Source: Psychrobacter fulvigenes
Lineage (GTDB): Bacteria; Pseudomonadota; Gammaproteobacteria; Pseudomonadales; Moraxellaceae
DNA: 64,000 nt
Reading direction: 5' to 3'
Assembly (NCBI RefSeq): GCF_904846155.1
Contig: NZ_CAJGZP010000001.1
Location: 1,240,001 to 1,304,000, forward strand
Within the stretch, counting starts at the first letter, position 1. Each line of letters starts with the position of its first letter. A program made the position numbers and the translations under genes. Positions 10,215-20,626 of this stretch are shown one piece after another. Under the pieces are notes generated by a model that made no database searches, was not told the DNA's origin, and was given only the letters and a program-made list of their open reading frames with translations.

Positions 10215-12892
10215 AGAGCTATCAGCAAGGCGCACTTGACACACTTACGAGTTTTTTTCAGCGTTGCCGTATGGATGGCGATATTGACACAGCATTTCAG
10301 CAGACACTACAGGATAATAATTTTGTAGAAACCCCTTACCGTGCTTACTCTTTTGATGATACACCTTATGTCTGTATTCGTATTCCGACAGGAGGCGGCA
10401 AGACTGTGCTGGGCGCTTATGCGGTATCTACAGCTGCGACTCATTATCTATCGCAAGATTTCCCGATTGTATTATGGCTAGTACCTACTACTACCATTCA
10501 GCAGCAAACCGTCTCGGCTCTCAAGAGCAATCCAGACTATACTGATCATTTAAACCGCGCTTTTGCCAATCAAGTCAGTGTTTACGATATCGCTGATGTC
10601 AATCAAATCCGTGCCCAGGATATTGGCAATAAAACAATTATAGTAGTCTCTACTATTGCTAATTTACGAGTAGCTAAGACGTCTGATCGTAAGGTATATC
10701 AGTATCATGAAGACTTTGAACCGCATTTCGCCAAACTGAGTCGTCAGCATCCTTTTTATGACAAGCTTGAGACCGTCAGTGAAGATGATGTTTCTGAAAA
10801 CGGTTTGACCGTCAATGATATAGGTAAGATAAAGTACTCTTTTGCCAACCTATTAGCACTTTATAACCCTCTAGTTATTGTCGATGAAGCCCACAACGCT
10901 AGGACGTCATTGACCTTTGATACCCTAAAACGTGTGCATCCTGCGGCTATTATTGAGTTTACTGCAACCCCTAACACCTCAACGACCAATGGTAGTAATA
11001 TCTTATATCATGTCTCAGCGGCACAACTGAAAGCTGAAGAAATGATCAAACTACCTATCATTTTGACCGAGCATATTAATGGCTGGGAAGAAGCGGTACG
11101 TGATGCGGTATTAACCCGCGATAGATTAGCGCTTAAAGCACAACAAGATATCGACTATATACGTCCTATCGTCCTACTACAGGCGGAGAATAAGAACGGC
11201 AAGGTAACGGTTGAAATACTCAAAAAGTGTCTGATTGAAGATCATAATATTACTGAGGATAAAATCGCGGTAGCTACAGGGACGCAGCGAGAGCTAGATG
11301 GTATCGATCTTTTTGACCCTAACTGTCCTATCGAGTACATCATTACCATAGAAGCTTTGAAAGAAGGCTGGGATTGCTCATTTGCCTACGTATTCTGTTC
11401 AGTTAAACAGGTGTCTTCTAGTAAAGATGCTGAGCAGTTATTGGGGCGTGTATTGCGCATGCCTTATGCAAAACGCCGCGTGATAGAAGATCTAAATAGA
11501 GCTTATGCACATTTGGCAACCACAAGTTTGGCACAAGCGGCAAAGGAGTTAACAGATAAACTTATCTCAATGGGTTTTGAAGAGTTAGAAGTTGCCACGT
11601 TCCTTCGGCAACAAGATGCCAATCAAGGTGATTTATTTGGTCAGGTAGATAAAGATGACGTTATAAACTCGAAGCCTAAGCTGACGCCACCTTCTTTGAT
11701 GGTTGAGGTGCAGGATACGATAGATACTACCGAGTTATCAGAAGAAGAACGCAGTAGCATTAAGATCTCTGAGGTAGGTGGTCGCCAAGTAGTTACGGTT
11801 ACGGGTAAAGTCTCAGAGCCTCTGAAAAAAGCCATTACTAAAGTGGCCGTTGAAAATAAAAAAGAGATTGAGACTTCATTTGATAGGCATAACCTTAGCG
11901 TACATGCCGCTTTGTCACCGGCAGAGAACGGAGTGAAATTTGCCCCGCTACCAAGATTGTGTGTCATGGTTCAGGGTGAGCTTGAACTGGTTGAGAAAGA
12001 AGTATTCTTGGATGTATCAGGTTGGAATCTATTAGATTATCCAGCTAAGCTCGACTATCAGCCCACTGAAGAGACGACAAGCTTTCTAGTCGATGTAGAA
12101 GGCAAGAAAGTTAAATACAACCTTGCTCATGAGTCACAAACTTTAAATTTAAACCTGGCTAATACCGAGGTAACCCAAGATGAGCTTATAGGCTGGCTAG
12201 ACCATGAATGCCGTCAAAGTGATGTAACCCAGCGAGAAATGACGAGTTTCTTAACTAAGGTTATCAATCAATTATTGCAAATACCCGCGCTGACACTCAC
12301 TACTCTCATACGTAATAAGTATCCACTTGCTCGTTCTATACAGGAGCTGGTATCTGCATATAGACAGCAAGCAATGACTAAAGGATATCAGCAAACCTTA
12401 TTCTCAAGCGATGCTGACGTGCTTACGACTTACGATTTTAGTTACGAGTTTAAAGCAGATAATTATCCAACGCGACCACCTTACTATTCAGGTAGTTATG
12501 CGTTTGACAAACATTATTATCCGCAAATTGAAGACATGAAATCTTCAGGTGAAGAGTTTGATTGTGCTCAGACTATTGATCTACTACCTCAAGTGAAACA
12601 TTGGGTGAGAAATCTAGTCAGACGTGGGGAAGCGTCGTTTAGTTTGCCACTGGCACATACCAACTTTTATCCTGATTTTATCGTTGAATTGCAGGACGGT
12701 CGTATTTTGGTGGTGGAGTATAAAGGCAAACCCTACGAAACCAATGATGATTCAGCAGAGAAACGAATGGTAGGCGAACTTTGGGCAAGTCACAGCCAGG
12801 GTCAATGCTTATTCTTGATGGCGGTTAAAAAAGACGATAAAGGCCAAGATGTGCGACAGCAGATCCTTAATGTTATTGGATCAGGTATCTAA
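10202..12892 (+). CDS. res: Type III restriction enzyme Res subunit (helicase-nuclease)
   Basis: 896 aa. The superfamily 2 helicase motifs are in order: Walker A PTGGGKT at about residue 63, DEAH in VDEAHNART at about residue 228, EFTATPN, and motif VI in QLLGRVLRMPYAKR. A C-terminal PD-(D/E)XK nuclease follows: DFIVELQDGRILVVEYKGK near residue 830. With Mod it cleaves DNA between two oppositely oriented unmethylated sites. Its ATG overlaps the mod stop by 13 nt. Res usually needs Mod for recognition and stability, so an inactive Mod would make this gene silent rather than toxic. Confidence 0.93.
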   Translation: MFELKSYQQGALDTLTSFFQRCRMDGDIDTAFQQTLQDNNFVETPYRAYSFDDTPYVCIRIPTGGGKTVLGAYAVSTAATHYLSQDFPIVLWLVPTTTIQQQTVSALKSNPDYTDHLNRAFANQVSVYDIADVNQIRAQDIGNKTIIVVSTIANLRVAKTSDRKVYQYHEDFEPHFAKLSRQHPFYDKLETVSEDDVSENGLTVNDIGKIKYSFANLLALYNPLVIVDEAHNARTSLTFDTLKRVHPAAIIEFTATPNTSTTNGSNILYHVSAAQLKAEEMIKLPIILTEHINGWEEAVRDAVLTRDRLALKAQQDIDYIRPIVLLQAENKNGKVTVEILKKCLIEDHNITEDKIAVATGTQRELDGIDLFDPNCPIEYIITIEALKEGWDCSFAYVFCSVKQVSSSKDAEQLLGRVLRMPYAKRRVIEDLNRAYAHLATTSLAQAAKELTDKLISMGFEELEVATFLRQQDANQGDLFGQVDKDDVINSKPKLTPPSLMVEVQDTIDTTELSEEERSSIKISEVGGRQVVTVTGKVSEPLKKAITKVAVENKKEIETSFDRHNLSVHAALSPAENGVKFAPLPRLCVMVQGELELVEKEVFLDVSGWNLLDYPAKLDYQPTEETTSFLVDVEGKKVKYNLAHESQTLNLNLANTEVTQDELIGWLDHECRQSDVTQREMTSFLTKVINQLLQIPALTLTTLIRNKYPLARSIQELVSAYRQQAMTKGYQQTLFSSDADVLTTYDFSYEFKADNYPTRPPYYSGSYAFDKHYYPQIEDMKSSGEEFDCAQTIDLLPQVKHWVRNLVRRGEASFSLPLAHTNFYPDFIVELQDGRILVVEYKGKPYETNDDSAEKRMVGELWASHSQGQCLFLMAVKKDDKGQDVRQQILNVIGSGI

Positions 12893-12903
12893 CCTATTAT
12901 AGT

Positions 12904-13020
12904 TTGCTAACGGACCTAGATAACCTACCTAATCCTGAAGATCTAGCTATTGATATTATCGATAATATTGAGGTGGGGCTGGCAAGCTTCCGTGCTGTGT
13001 TGGATGAGTTTGAGGGTTAG
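12904..13020 (+). pseudogene. Possible relic of a type I HsdM C-terminus
   Basis: A short open stretch directly after res reads LPNPEDLAIDIIDNIEVGLASFRAVLDEF and ends with TAG at 13018. This resembles the C-terminal tail of N6-adenine DNA methyltransferases of type I systems (a PE-x-L...EAxLxxF pattern). It has only a TTG start and no methyltransferase motif, so it reads as a leftover from an earlier gene at this site. The identification is from memory of the family and is weak. Confidence 0.35.
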
Positions 13021-13075
13021 ATTGTTGTTGATTTACAGTTTTTGAAATATTAGAACCTAATATAGGAAAAAGGTC

Positions 13076-15298
13076 ATGGCATATACCCTTGAAGAAATTA
13101 GAACTCATGTTCAAGAAGTGGAAAAGCTTATAGATCTGCCTATTAAAGCTAAAGGGTTTCTAATTAAAATTCAGATTAACGATCAAGGTATTTATTTATT
13201 TAAATTCTCGAATATAAAAACCTTGGACGGTAATCAAGTAAGAATTGATGAGAACAGAGATATTAATAGTGTTTTTTTAGCACTTGGTCCTATTGAAGAG
13301 CTAGATCAAAAATATAGTCAATTCTATGATAGAGAACTGTATGGAGAAATAATATTAAATGATAGTAGGCGTGAACAACGTACAGCCCTTGAAAAAGATG
13401 AAGTTGAACGACTTTTTAAAGTTGATGATAAATCTTTAGATACTGTAATTCATATAGATAGTCTTGTAATTCAGACAGATGAAAATGGATACTTAATCAA
13501 AGAAAGCTTCTATGCAAAAGCGCTTAGTGATATTAAAAGCGATTTAGGAATCGCTGAGTATGTACGAAATCGTGATGACTTAGCCTCGGAATTAGCTAAG
13601 ATAGAGTTTGCTACTCAAGAGATTGAAAATAAAAACAATAGGTTAGCAGATGCAGTTCTTAAAAAAGAACAAGAGGTCAACAAGATAACCGCAGAATTAG
13701 AGGTAGAGAAAGAAGCGCTTAGGGGTTCAAACGACCATCTAAACATTAAACTAACCGAACTTGAAAGTCAAAAATCAGCTTTATTGCAAGTTTTAGATCA
13801 AGTTGAAGAAGATGTATTGATATCTCAAAAAGCTTTAAATAAAGCTGAAACCGAATATGAAGAATTTTTAAGTGACTTGGATAAAAATATGGCAAAACTC
13901 AATGACATTCTCAAGACAAAAACAGAAATGCTGAAAAAAATGGACTTGCTAGAAGAAGATGATTTAGATAAGTTCCTACTTAACTTAGAAGAACGAGATA
14001 AGAGAGAAGGTCATAAGTTCTCTGAAGTTTTTGATTCTAATTACACGCAAGCAGTAGCTTACATACAAGCTTACTTATGGCAACGTAAGATTGTCTATAA
14101 ACGTAGCGTTTTAGAAGACTTTCTAGCATTAATCTCAACAAATGATCTTATTATACTTGCTGGTGACTCAGGTTCTGGTAAAACAAACTTGGTTAAATCA
14201 TTCGCTAAAGCCATTGGAGGTAAATCTATCATTGTACCTGTTAAGCCCAACTGGACAAGTGCAGAAGATTTATTAGGATATTACAACCCTTTAGAGAATA
14301 AATATCTGTCTACTAAGTTTTTAGATGCGCTGTTAGAAGCCCAGCAGAATCCACATGTTCCCTATTTAATATGCTTAGATGAAATGAATTTAGCACGCGT
14401 AGAGTACTATTTTGCTGATTTTTTAAGCTTATTGGAGGAACGCGATGAACAACCTGAAATCCAGCTTTTTTCATCTTCTGAAGGTGAGGTGTTAGCTAGT
14501 GAGTTAAAAAACTTTATTTCGCTTATTAATGACACTGCAGTAAAACTAGATAATCGTAATATTAATGGCTTTATAGATATTATGAAAGATGAAGAATTCA
14601 ATGCCAAGCTTCATGAAGTGTGTGGGTTCAAAGAAGGCGATTCTCTCTTGAAGTATCATAGCTATCTTAAAAGAATGTTAAATAGCTTCTTAAACACGCC
14701 GTCATCTATAAAGTTACCTCAAAATGTACGTATTATTGGGGCGATAAACGTAGATGAACCTACCCATTATTTGTCACCTAAGATCTTAGATCGTGCACAT
14801 ATTATGAAGTTTGGTAGTCCTCTTCTTGCAGACTGGAGCTTAATCGAAGATGAGGTTGAAGATTTTGATTTGGATATGAATTTACCAATTAATTTTACCT
14901 CGTCTGAGCTTGGTGAGCGATTACCGTATCCTGAATTTGATAGAGAATCAGAGTTAACACAAGATTTAATCAGGTTGGTTAAGGATTATCTTGATCCACT
15001 AGGCATTGAATTCGGCTTACGTACTATACGCCAAGCCTTGGGATATTCTGAAGCACTGGGTAAATTTGAGACAGAATACAAAATAATTCTTAATAATATT
15101 ATTCTACATAAGGTTTTACCTAAGTTGTTATTTGATGGAAGAAAGATTGATAATCAAGGTAAACTTCGCGAAGATACCTTAAGAGCAATGAGTATGCATC
15201 TACAAAATGAGCTTAATGGCTTGAGTTTTTATGATGATGCCGATAGCAGTATAGCTGAGTTACTGAAGGTTATTAGTAATGCTGAAGCAAATGATTGA
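13076..15298 (+). CDS. McrB-like AAA+ ATPase with long coiled coil
   Basis: 740 aa. Residues ~1-160 form an unrecognised N-terminal domain. Residues ~165-310 are rich in Glu/Lys/Leu heptads (e.g. the EVEKEALRGSNDHLNIKL area) and predict a coiled coil. The AAA+ domain follows: Walker A AGDSGSGKT at about 361, SAEDLLGYYNP, Walker B ICLDEMNLARVEYYFADFL at about 430, and a sensor region RIIGAINVDEPTH at about 551. The MNLARVE Walker B extension is typical of McrB-type motors. The next gene overlaps or nearly touches it and encodes a DUF2357 nuclease, the partner arrangement of McrBC-like and coiled-coil nuclease tandem systems. RBS: AGGAAAAAGG before the ATG. Confidence 0.82.
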   Translation: MAYTLEEIRTHVQEVEKLIDLPIKAKGFLIKIQINDQGIYLFKFSNIKTLDGNQVRIDENRDINSVFLALGPIEELDQKYSQFYDRELYGEIILNDSRREQRTALEKDEVERLFKVDDKSLDTVIHIDSLVIQTDENGYLIKESFYAKALSDIKSDLGIAEYVRNRDDLASELAKIEFATQEIENKNNRLADAVLKKEQEVNKITAELEVEKEALRGSNDHLNIKLTELESQKSALLQVLDQVEEDVLISQKALNKAETEYEEFLSDLDKNMAKLNDILKTKTEMLKKMDLLEEDDLDKFLLNLEERDKREGHKFSEVFDSNYTQAVAYIQAYLWQRKIVYKRSVLEDFLALISTNDLIILAGDSGSGKTNLVKSFAKAIGGKSIIVPVKPNWTSAEDLLGYYNPLENKYLSTKFLDALLEAQQNPHVPYLICLDEMNLARVEYYFADFLSLLEERDEQPEIQLFSSSEGEVLASELKNFISLINDTAVKLDNRNINGFIDIMKDEEFNAKLHEVCGFKEGDSLLKYHSYLKRMLNSFLNTPSSIKLPQNVRIIGAINVDEPTHYLSPKILDRAHIMKFGSPLLADWSLIEDEVEDFDLDMNLPINFTSSELGERLPYPEFDRESELTQDLIRLVKDYLDPLGIEFGLRTIRQALGYSEALGKFETEYKIILNNIILHKVLPKLLFDGRKIDNQGKLREDTLRAMSMHLQNELNGLSFYDDADSSIAELLKVISNAEAND

Positions 15299-15321
15299 GT
15301 TGTCAACTACTGGTCAAGATA

Positions 15322-17970
15322 ATGTTTAAATTCCTCGAAATTAAGTATCTAGCGATACGATGGACTGATAAAGAAACGGTCTTCAAGCTAGAAGAAAGTA
15401 ACGACACGCTTACTATACAACAAACTGATGATGATGGTACTTACGGAGGCGGAACTGTTCAAACAGTAACCTATCCAGAAGTGCATCATTACCTTGGTTT
15501 TAGTTTTGAAGGTGAGGTTTCACATACCCCATATTTTGAACTATCAAATGGAAATCGTGAGTATTTAGTTTCCTTCAAATCGCCTAAAAATAATAAGACT
15601 TGGTGGATTCAAAATAGTGGTTGGGACAAGAAGAGTAAACGTTATTACAGTGAGCTATACCGTACAGTAGGTAAACTCTCTTTAGTAATTCAAAACAGAT
15701 CGTTAGAGATAGAAAATAACGATCTAGAATTCACAGTTAGAGAACTTGAACACTATCTAAGTGATTTTAAGAATGATTTGTGGTTAATGATTTTAGATAC
15801 TAACAACCCTTCTAAAGCAAAAATAAGTAAAGAAGTTCCAAATATATTTCAAGAGGATGTATTAGAAATATTCAAAAATTTTATTAATGTATCAATAGAT
15901 TTGATTAGAAATCCTAATATGTTTTTATCTGAGCGACAAAACTCATTGCCAATTAAGAAAGTTAAGCCTATACCCCTGACTTTTCGAGAATTAATTCAAA
16001 AACCCAATCGAAAATACGCTACTAGCAGAGACTTTTACGAAAGCTATGATACTTCAGAAAATAGATATATCCACTATTGTGTGTCTAAGACACTCTATTT
16101 ATTACAAAACCTTAATCGGCTAGCAAATAATCAAGTTGATAGCTATCAACAGAAAATTGATGATGCAAATGAATGGAAGGATGAGTTATTAAATCAAAAA
16201 GTTAACGTCATCGATAAGGATGTATATCAAAGCGAAATTGATACTATTGAAGAGCAAGTTCAAGATATTCTTAATAAATTTGAAAAATTTGTAATAAATA
16301 TTGATCCAAATGAATGTTTAGAATTTCATAAGCGGGAATATAGAAAATTCAATATACGATTTGGTAATAAAACTAGTGATAAGGAAGGATATTATATTAA
16401 CCAAATAGACAGTGTAAATAGTGAGGATTTTAAAAAAATTTTTGGTATGGATAGTGTAATAATAAAAATTAAAGATCCTCGCTACAAAAATGAAGACTTT
16501 AGTAATTATTCTACTAATATGGATTTTGCTGGTTTTTGTACTCGTAATAGATATGCTAAACAAAGAGTCACTGACGTACTTGTATTCGATAAAATTACTT
16601 GGATAAATTTCGATATCAATAATATTTATGAATATACAAACTTAGTAAATAAACTTCAAGAAATGGAGACTCGTAAGGTAAAGCTTGAGGAAAAAGATTG
16701 GATGGAACCGCTTACATATAAAGAAGAACAAGAGTTAAAAAAAGAAGCTTCAATATTAGAGCGCAGAACTGAAATCTATCAACAAGCTGAACAGCAAATC
16801 AGTACAGTATCATCACAACTTCCTATACAAATTTCAAGTTTGAAGAAAGTTTTAAGTTTTTTTAAGGCCAATAACGTCAAAAAGCAAGCAAATAGTCCAA
16901 ATAGTATGGTGTTCATTCAAAATCCATTGTATGCAGGCTGTAAGAGTTTATATAAAAAAATCATGGACGTGAATGGTTTGGATCAAAGTCTATTTGATGC
17001 GATGTTAGAAATAGATGAGATAGGTTTGGTCAATATATCTAATCTATACGAGAAATGGTGTTTAATTAAAGCTATTCAAGTACTCAAAAATATTTATGGT
17101 TTTGTTTTACAAGAGGACTGGCAAAGTAAACTAATTCAATCAGTACAAAGCGAGCAGTACAACATAAGTTTGATGATGAAATGTGAAAACACATCTCAGT
17201 CAATTAAAATAACCTATGAAAAAATACTCACTAGCGGCAGACGTCCAGATATCGTAATCGATTTAACTTATGATATTTACAGTGTTTCATATGACTCAAA
17301 TTCTAAAAATTATATTATAAACGTCATTAAGACTGTTACCAAACGTCTAGTTTTAGATGCTAAATTTCAAAACCTCAATCAGAATTCACACAATAGTTTA
17401 ATAGATCAATTATATAACCCTACAGATGAAAACGATAAAAATAAACCAAGTTATTTAAGAAACAAAGATTACTCTGAAGGTGGGAATAATCAAGTTTTTA
17501 TTATCCATCCAAAGCCTAGAATAATAGATTCGCCTACTAGTCCATTAAAGTGGGGAAGGTTTTGTGACTATGGTCAGAGTAACAAAGCTAGACATAGATA
17601 CGGGGGCATCTTTTTGAGTCCTAGCCTTAATCATCCACAATCAGTTGATAACTTACAAAGATTGATTGGAATGTTTTTACAGCAAAACGACCAGAAAGAT
17701 TATGTTGGAGGTCAAATATTTCATAATATGAGTTGTATAGCATGTGGTAATTCAGAAAGTAATAGATTGAATTTAAGTTACTCACAAACTCAAGGCAAAA
17801 ATGATATTTGGACATTGAAGTGTTATAAATGTTCACAACTAACCATCCAAAGTGTTTGTTTTAACTGTAAAAATATTATCTTTAAAAATGGTTTGAAATG
17901 GGCTTATCATAGAACTCGAGCTGAGCAGGTCTCAAATGTTGTTTGTCCAAATTGTGAAAGTTTTTTATAG
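15322..17970 (+). CDS. DUF2357 protein with PD-(D/E)XK nuclease domain and C-terminal zinc ribbons (McrC-like)
   Basis: About 882 aa from the ATG at 15322; a TTG at 15295 overlapping the previous stop is also possible. The N-terminal two thirds resemble DUF2357 (the NRYIHYCVSKTLYLL region near residues 250-265), which accompanies McrC-type nucleases. A PD-(D/E)XK core is visible: GRRPDIVIDL near residue 638 and RLVLDAKFQN near residue 676. The last 80 residues hold four Cys pairs (SCIACGN, CYKCSQ, CFNCKN, CPNCES), suggesting two zinc ribbons. It likely forms the nuclease partner of the AAA+ motor upstream. The function as a type IV-like restriction nuclease is inferred from architecture and location. 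Confidence 0.78.
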   Translation: MFKFLEIKYLAIRWTDKETVFKLEESNDTLTIQQTDDDGTYGGGTVQTVTYPEVHHYLGFSFEGEVSHTPYFELSNGNREYLVSFKSPKNNKTWWIQNSGWDKKSKRYYSELYRTVGKLSLVIQNRSLEIENNDLEFTVRELEHYLSDFKNDLWLMILDTNNPSKAKISKEVPNIFQEDVLEIFKNFINVSIDLIRNPNMFLSERQNSLPIKKVKPIPLTFRELIQKPNRKYATSRDFYESYDTSENRYIHYCVSKTLYLLQNLNRLANNQVDSYQQKIDDANEWKDELLNQKVNVIDKDVYQSEIDTIEEQVQDILNKFEKFVINIDPNECLEFHKREYRKFNIRFGNKTSDKEGYYINQIDSVNSEDFKKIFGMDSVIIKIKDPRYKNEDFSNYSTNMDFAGFCTRNRYAKQRVTDVLVFDKITWINFDINNIYEYTNLVNKLQEMETRKVKLEEKDWMEPLTYKEEQELKKEASILERRTEIYQQAEQQISTVSSQLPIQISSLKKVLSFFKANNVKKQANSPNSMVFIQNPLYAGCKSLYKKIMDVNGLDQSLFDAMLEIDEIGLVNISNLYEKWCLIKAIQVLKNIYGFVLQEDWQSKLIQSVQSEQYNISLMMKCENTSQSIKITYEKILTSGRRPDIVIDLTYDIYSVSYDSNSKNYIINVIKTVTKRLVLDAKFQNLNQNSHNSLIDQLYNPTDENDKNKPSYLRNKDYSEGGNNQVFIIHPKPRIIDSPTSPLKWGRFCDYGQSNKARHRYGGIFLSPSLNHPQSVDNLQRLIGMFLQQNDQKDYVGGQIFHNMSCIACGNSESNRLNLSYSQTQGKNDIWTLKCYKCSQLTIQSVCFNCKNIIFKNGLKWAYHRTRAEQVSNVVCPNCESFL

Positions 17971-17994
17971 CATTGTTTTGAGGAAGGCAGTTTT

Positions 17995-19812
17995 ATGAAT
18001 GGTTATTTCACTTTATATATCGATGAATCGGGTGATTTTGAAAGTCCTAATCAATCTTGGTTGATTGGTGGGCTAATCATTGCTGATTCATTCAAGAGTT
18101 CAGAAGATAAGTTACATGCCGCTATATTCCCTCTTATCAAAAAATATGAGCTGAATGGTCAAGATGACTTTCATCTTACTGAAATACGTAGAAACTCAGG
18201 TAATGATAAAGCTTTAAATATTGCCACAGATTTATTTAAAACTTTAAATTCTGCTAATACGCCGTCTTGCTTCGTTACCACTATTAATAAAGCTAAAGTC
18301 AGCGCACATAACCTTGAGCGTACCTACCGCTTGATGCTTTTAGATTTGATTATTCAGGCTGAAACTGCCGTCCACGAATTTTTCAATTCTGAAATAACTC
18401 ATTTAGACTTAGTTATAGCGACAAGAACGATTAATGCAGTCCGCCAAACCACTCAATTCAATATTGATCAAGAAATATTGCAGGCATTACCTAAAGCAGT
18501 AGAGTCAGACTTAGTAGCTTCAGGACAAATCGCCCTATTGAACAATATAGAAGTACATATGAGAGACGCCAAATATCAATGGGGACTAATTTGTGCGGAT
18601 TTTATATGTAATATAACTTATAACCAAAGATTTCCAGAAAACTATAAAGTTTTGAACGACTTGAAAGATGATCGGCAATTATTTTCTTTTGAAACCTTTT
18701 CCTCACCTGAACTAAGAAGAATCTTGAATCATGAGCGTAATCAGAATTATATTAACGCATTGTTCGATAGCTTAAAATTAGTAGATAGACATCCTAAAAA
18801 TAAAGATTTTAAATCTGCTGTGTACCGACTCATCAAGGTAGTATTCACACAGACAGGCTCTTCTGGAGCAAAAATATACTTTGAAGGATTGCTAGAGAGA
18901 ATATGGCGTGATAAGACAGTCTATAAAAGTTATTTTCAAAAATTAAATGTTTTAATAAAGCTACTACGTATACTTGAAGATGCTAATACAGAATTAAGTG
19001 TTCGCAACTTTAATTCTTTTAAATTTAAATTAAATAATTTAGCTTTATTATGCTTGAACCATATCGGTGACGTTGATAAGGCCAAAGAAGTGTTACAGAA
19101 ACAAAAATCTATAATCAATGAACTTATATCAGATCCAAGCAATTTTCCAATGATATTAGATTTTCACTCTAGAGAAGTAGAGATATACGTTAACTCTTTA
19201 GATTTTGAAAAGTCTGAAGTTTTAGCTCGTGCTCATTGGGATATGATAGATGAGTATCGCAATATCTGGGAGTTAATTTCACCTGATATGGAGAAGTCAG
19301 ACTTCTTACGTTCTAGTATGGCAATTCGTGCTAAAAGCACCCTAGTACGCTGCATGACACTAAATTATAGCTCTGATAAAACAGAAGTAATCCAAAGCTA
19401 TATTGAAGATATATTACCCTATCTAAGCCATAAATCTGATAAGAGCCGTATTTTCTGCCTGAGACTACTAATACTAAGTAAAGAGCATCGACTAGATGAG
19501 GCTATCAATGTAGCTATTGACTATATAAGTGGAAATGAAGATGTTCAAGAGTTTGACTACTTCTTCTTTCTATTTGTACTAAATCAAAAACTGCTTATCT
19601 CTGAAAAGTCAGATATTAAGGAATTGATAACGAGAGTTTACGATATAGTAAACGGTATTTCATTAAATAGTTTCTCCATGCAATATATAGATATGTTGAG
19701 ATGTCGAGAGCTAAGCTTGTTTTACCATTTTAAAGGTTTGAAAAGAGAGTCCCATGATTACCTCAAGAGAGCGCAAAGCCTTGAACTAGTGGAGTTAAGT
19801 CCTATTGCATAG
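17995..19812 (+). CDS. DUF3800 domain protein with helical C-terminal region
   Basis: 605 aa. The N-terminus LYIDESGDF and the later DFHLTEIRR are the hallmarks of DUF3800, a family predicted to have an RNase H-like fold with acidic catalytic residues and often found in defence islands. The C-terminal 350 residues are probably alpha-helical repeats, possibly TPR-like. The ATG has a good ribosome site (GAGGAAGG) and lies 24 nt after the DUF2357 gene, so the three genes form an operon. The stop is TAG; the same frame stays open for 56 more codons to a TAA at 19981, so the protein may once have been about 661 aa. Confidence 0.75.
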   Translation: MNGYFTLYIDESGDFESPNQSWLIGGLIIADSFKSSEDKLHAAIFPLIKKYELNGQDDFHLTEIRRNSGNDKALNIATDLFKTLNSANTPSCFVTTINKAKVSAHNLERTYRLMLLDLIIQAETAVHEFFNSEITHLDLVIATRTINAVRQTTQFNIDQEILQALPKAVESDLVASGQIALLNNIEVHMRDAKYQWGLICADFICNITYNQRFPENYKVLNDLKDDRQLFSFETFSSPELRRILNHERNQNYINALFDSLKLVDRHPKNKDFKSAVYRLIKVVFTQTGSSGAKIYFEGLLERIWRDKTVYKSYFQKLNVLIKLLRILEDANTELSVRNFNSFKFKLNNLALLCLNHIGDVDKAKEVLQKQKSIINELISDPSNFPMILDFHSREVEIYVNSLDFEKSEVLARAHWDMIDEYRNIWELISPDMEKSDFLRSSMAIRAKSTLVRCMTLNYSSDKTEVIQSYIEDILPYLSHKSDKSRIFCLRLLILSKEHRLDEAINVAIDYISGNEDVQEFDYFFFLFVLNQKLLISEKSDIKELITRVYDIVNGISLNSFSMQYIDMLRCRELSLFYHFKGLKRESHDYLKRAQSLELVELSPIA

Positions 19813-20117
19813 TATTTATCTGCAATGAACCAAGTCCAGTTAGACTTCATGAATAATAATTTAAAAAATATTAGTCAGTATAATTCTAACCATCCTGAAT
19901 TAAACATAGATAGTATTGACGCATTATGGGGTGGCGACTCACCTAACTTACTATTTAACTTGCGATATTATTTAGCTAGCTAAGATACAAACTATCAAGT
20001 ATTAAATATATATAAAGAGAAATTTAAGGATAAATAATAGAAGTACAGGATTAGGGTAGCGGGCTTACACAGCATGAAGTTGATGCTATGCACTAAGTAA
20101 TAAGTGGCGTAAGACAG

Positions 20118-20273
20118 ATGATCGTAATGTCTATTACACAGCCAAAAGTAATTGAACATCTTATGAGCATAACGTACAAAGATAGTAATATCTATCAAGA
20201 GCTTATGACCATTATTACTGAATTAATGAAAGACACTCAAGGAACTAAAATCATCCTAAAAATAGAGGCGTAA
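20118..20273 (+). CDS. Small hypothetical protein (51 aa)
   Basis: An ATG frame of 51 codons rich in Ile, Met and Thr (starts MIVMSITQPKVIEHLMSI). It has no clear ribosome site and no family I recognise. It lies 4 nt before another small frame, so a tiny two-gene unit or the remains of a larger gene are both possible. Confidence 0.25.
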   Translation: MIVMSITQPKVIEHLMSITYKDSNIYQELMTIITELMKDTQGTKIILKIEA

Positions 20274-20277
20274 TTAA

Positions 20278-20460
20278 ATGTACTATCATCCGGATATGAA
20301 AGTAGGCAATGAGGACGTAAAGGACGTGCTAAGAAACTATCCTCAAATCACAAAGGAGCAAAAGGTAGATCTAAAGAAACAGGTAGGAGTACTGCCAATA
20401 TTAGAACTAAATCCTTATCTGGACAAGATGCTAGGAAAAGACAGGGACATAATGTTTTAG
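20278..20460 (+). CDS. Small hypothetical protein (60 aa)
   Basis: 60 codons from the ATG at 20278 (starts MYYHPDMKVGNEDVKDVL). It is charged, probably helical, and not recognised. AAATAGAGGCG precedes the start and could act as a ribosome site. It might be a fragment of a gene truncated by the insertion sequences 110 bp downstream. Confidence 0.3.
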   Translation: MYYHPDMKVGNEDVKDVLRNYPQITKEQKVDLKKQVGVLPILELNPYLDKMLGKDRDIMF

Positions 20461-20626
20461 AAGGTGAAAAAAGTAATAGTGAATCTAAAAATGTCATATA
20501 AAGTAGGTTTAAGAAATCAGTAATAATGATTATAAAGGTATTGAAACAAAACAGTTAGATCTCGTTAAGTGGGAGTTTCCCAAACTCTGTGTAACTGCTT
20601 ATAATCCATTAACAGGAGAATAAGCA

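Larger units (their letters stand above)
19813..20570. other. Low-information stretch between the DUF3800 gene and the IS nest
   Basis: About 750 bp with only short frames. One is the in-frame continuation of the DUF3800 gene (19813-19983). Two others are listed separately (20118-20273 and 20278-20460). Stops are frequent elsewhere. I see no motif, RNA or mobile end apart from the IS256-like terminal repeat that begins near 20571. Confidence 0.5.
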
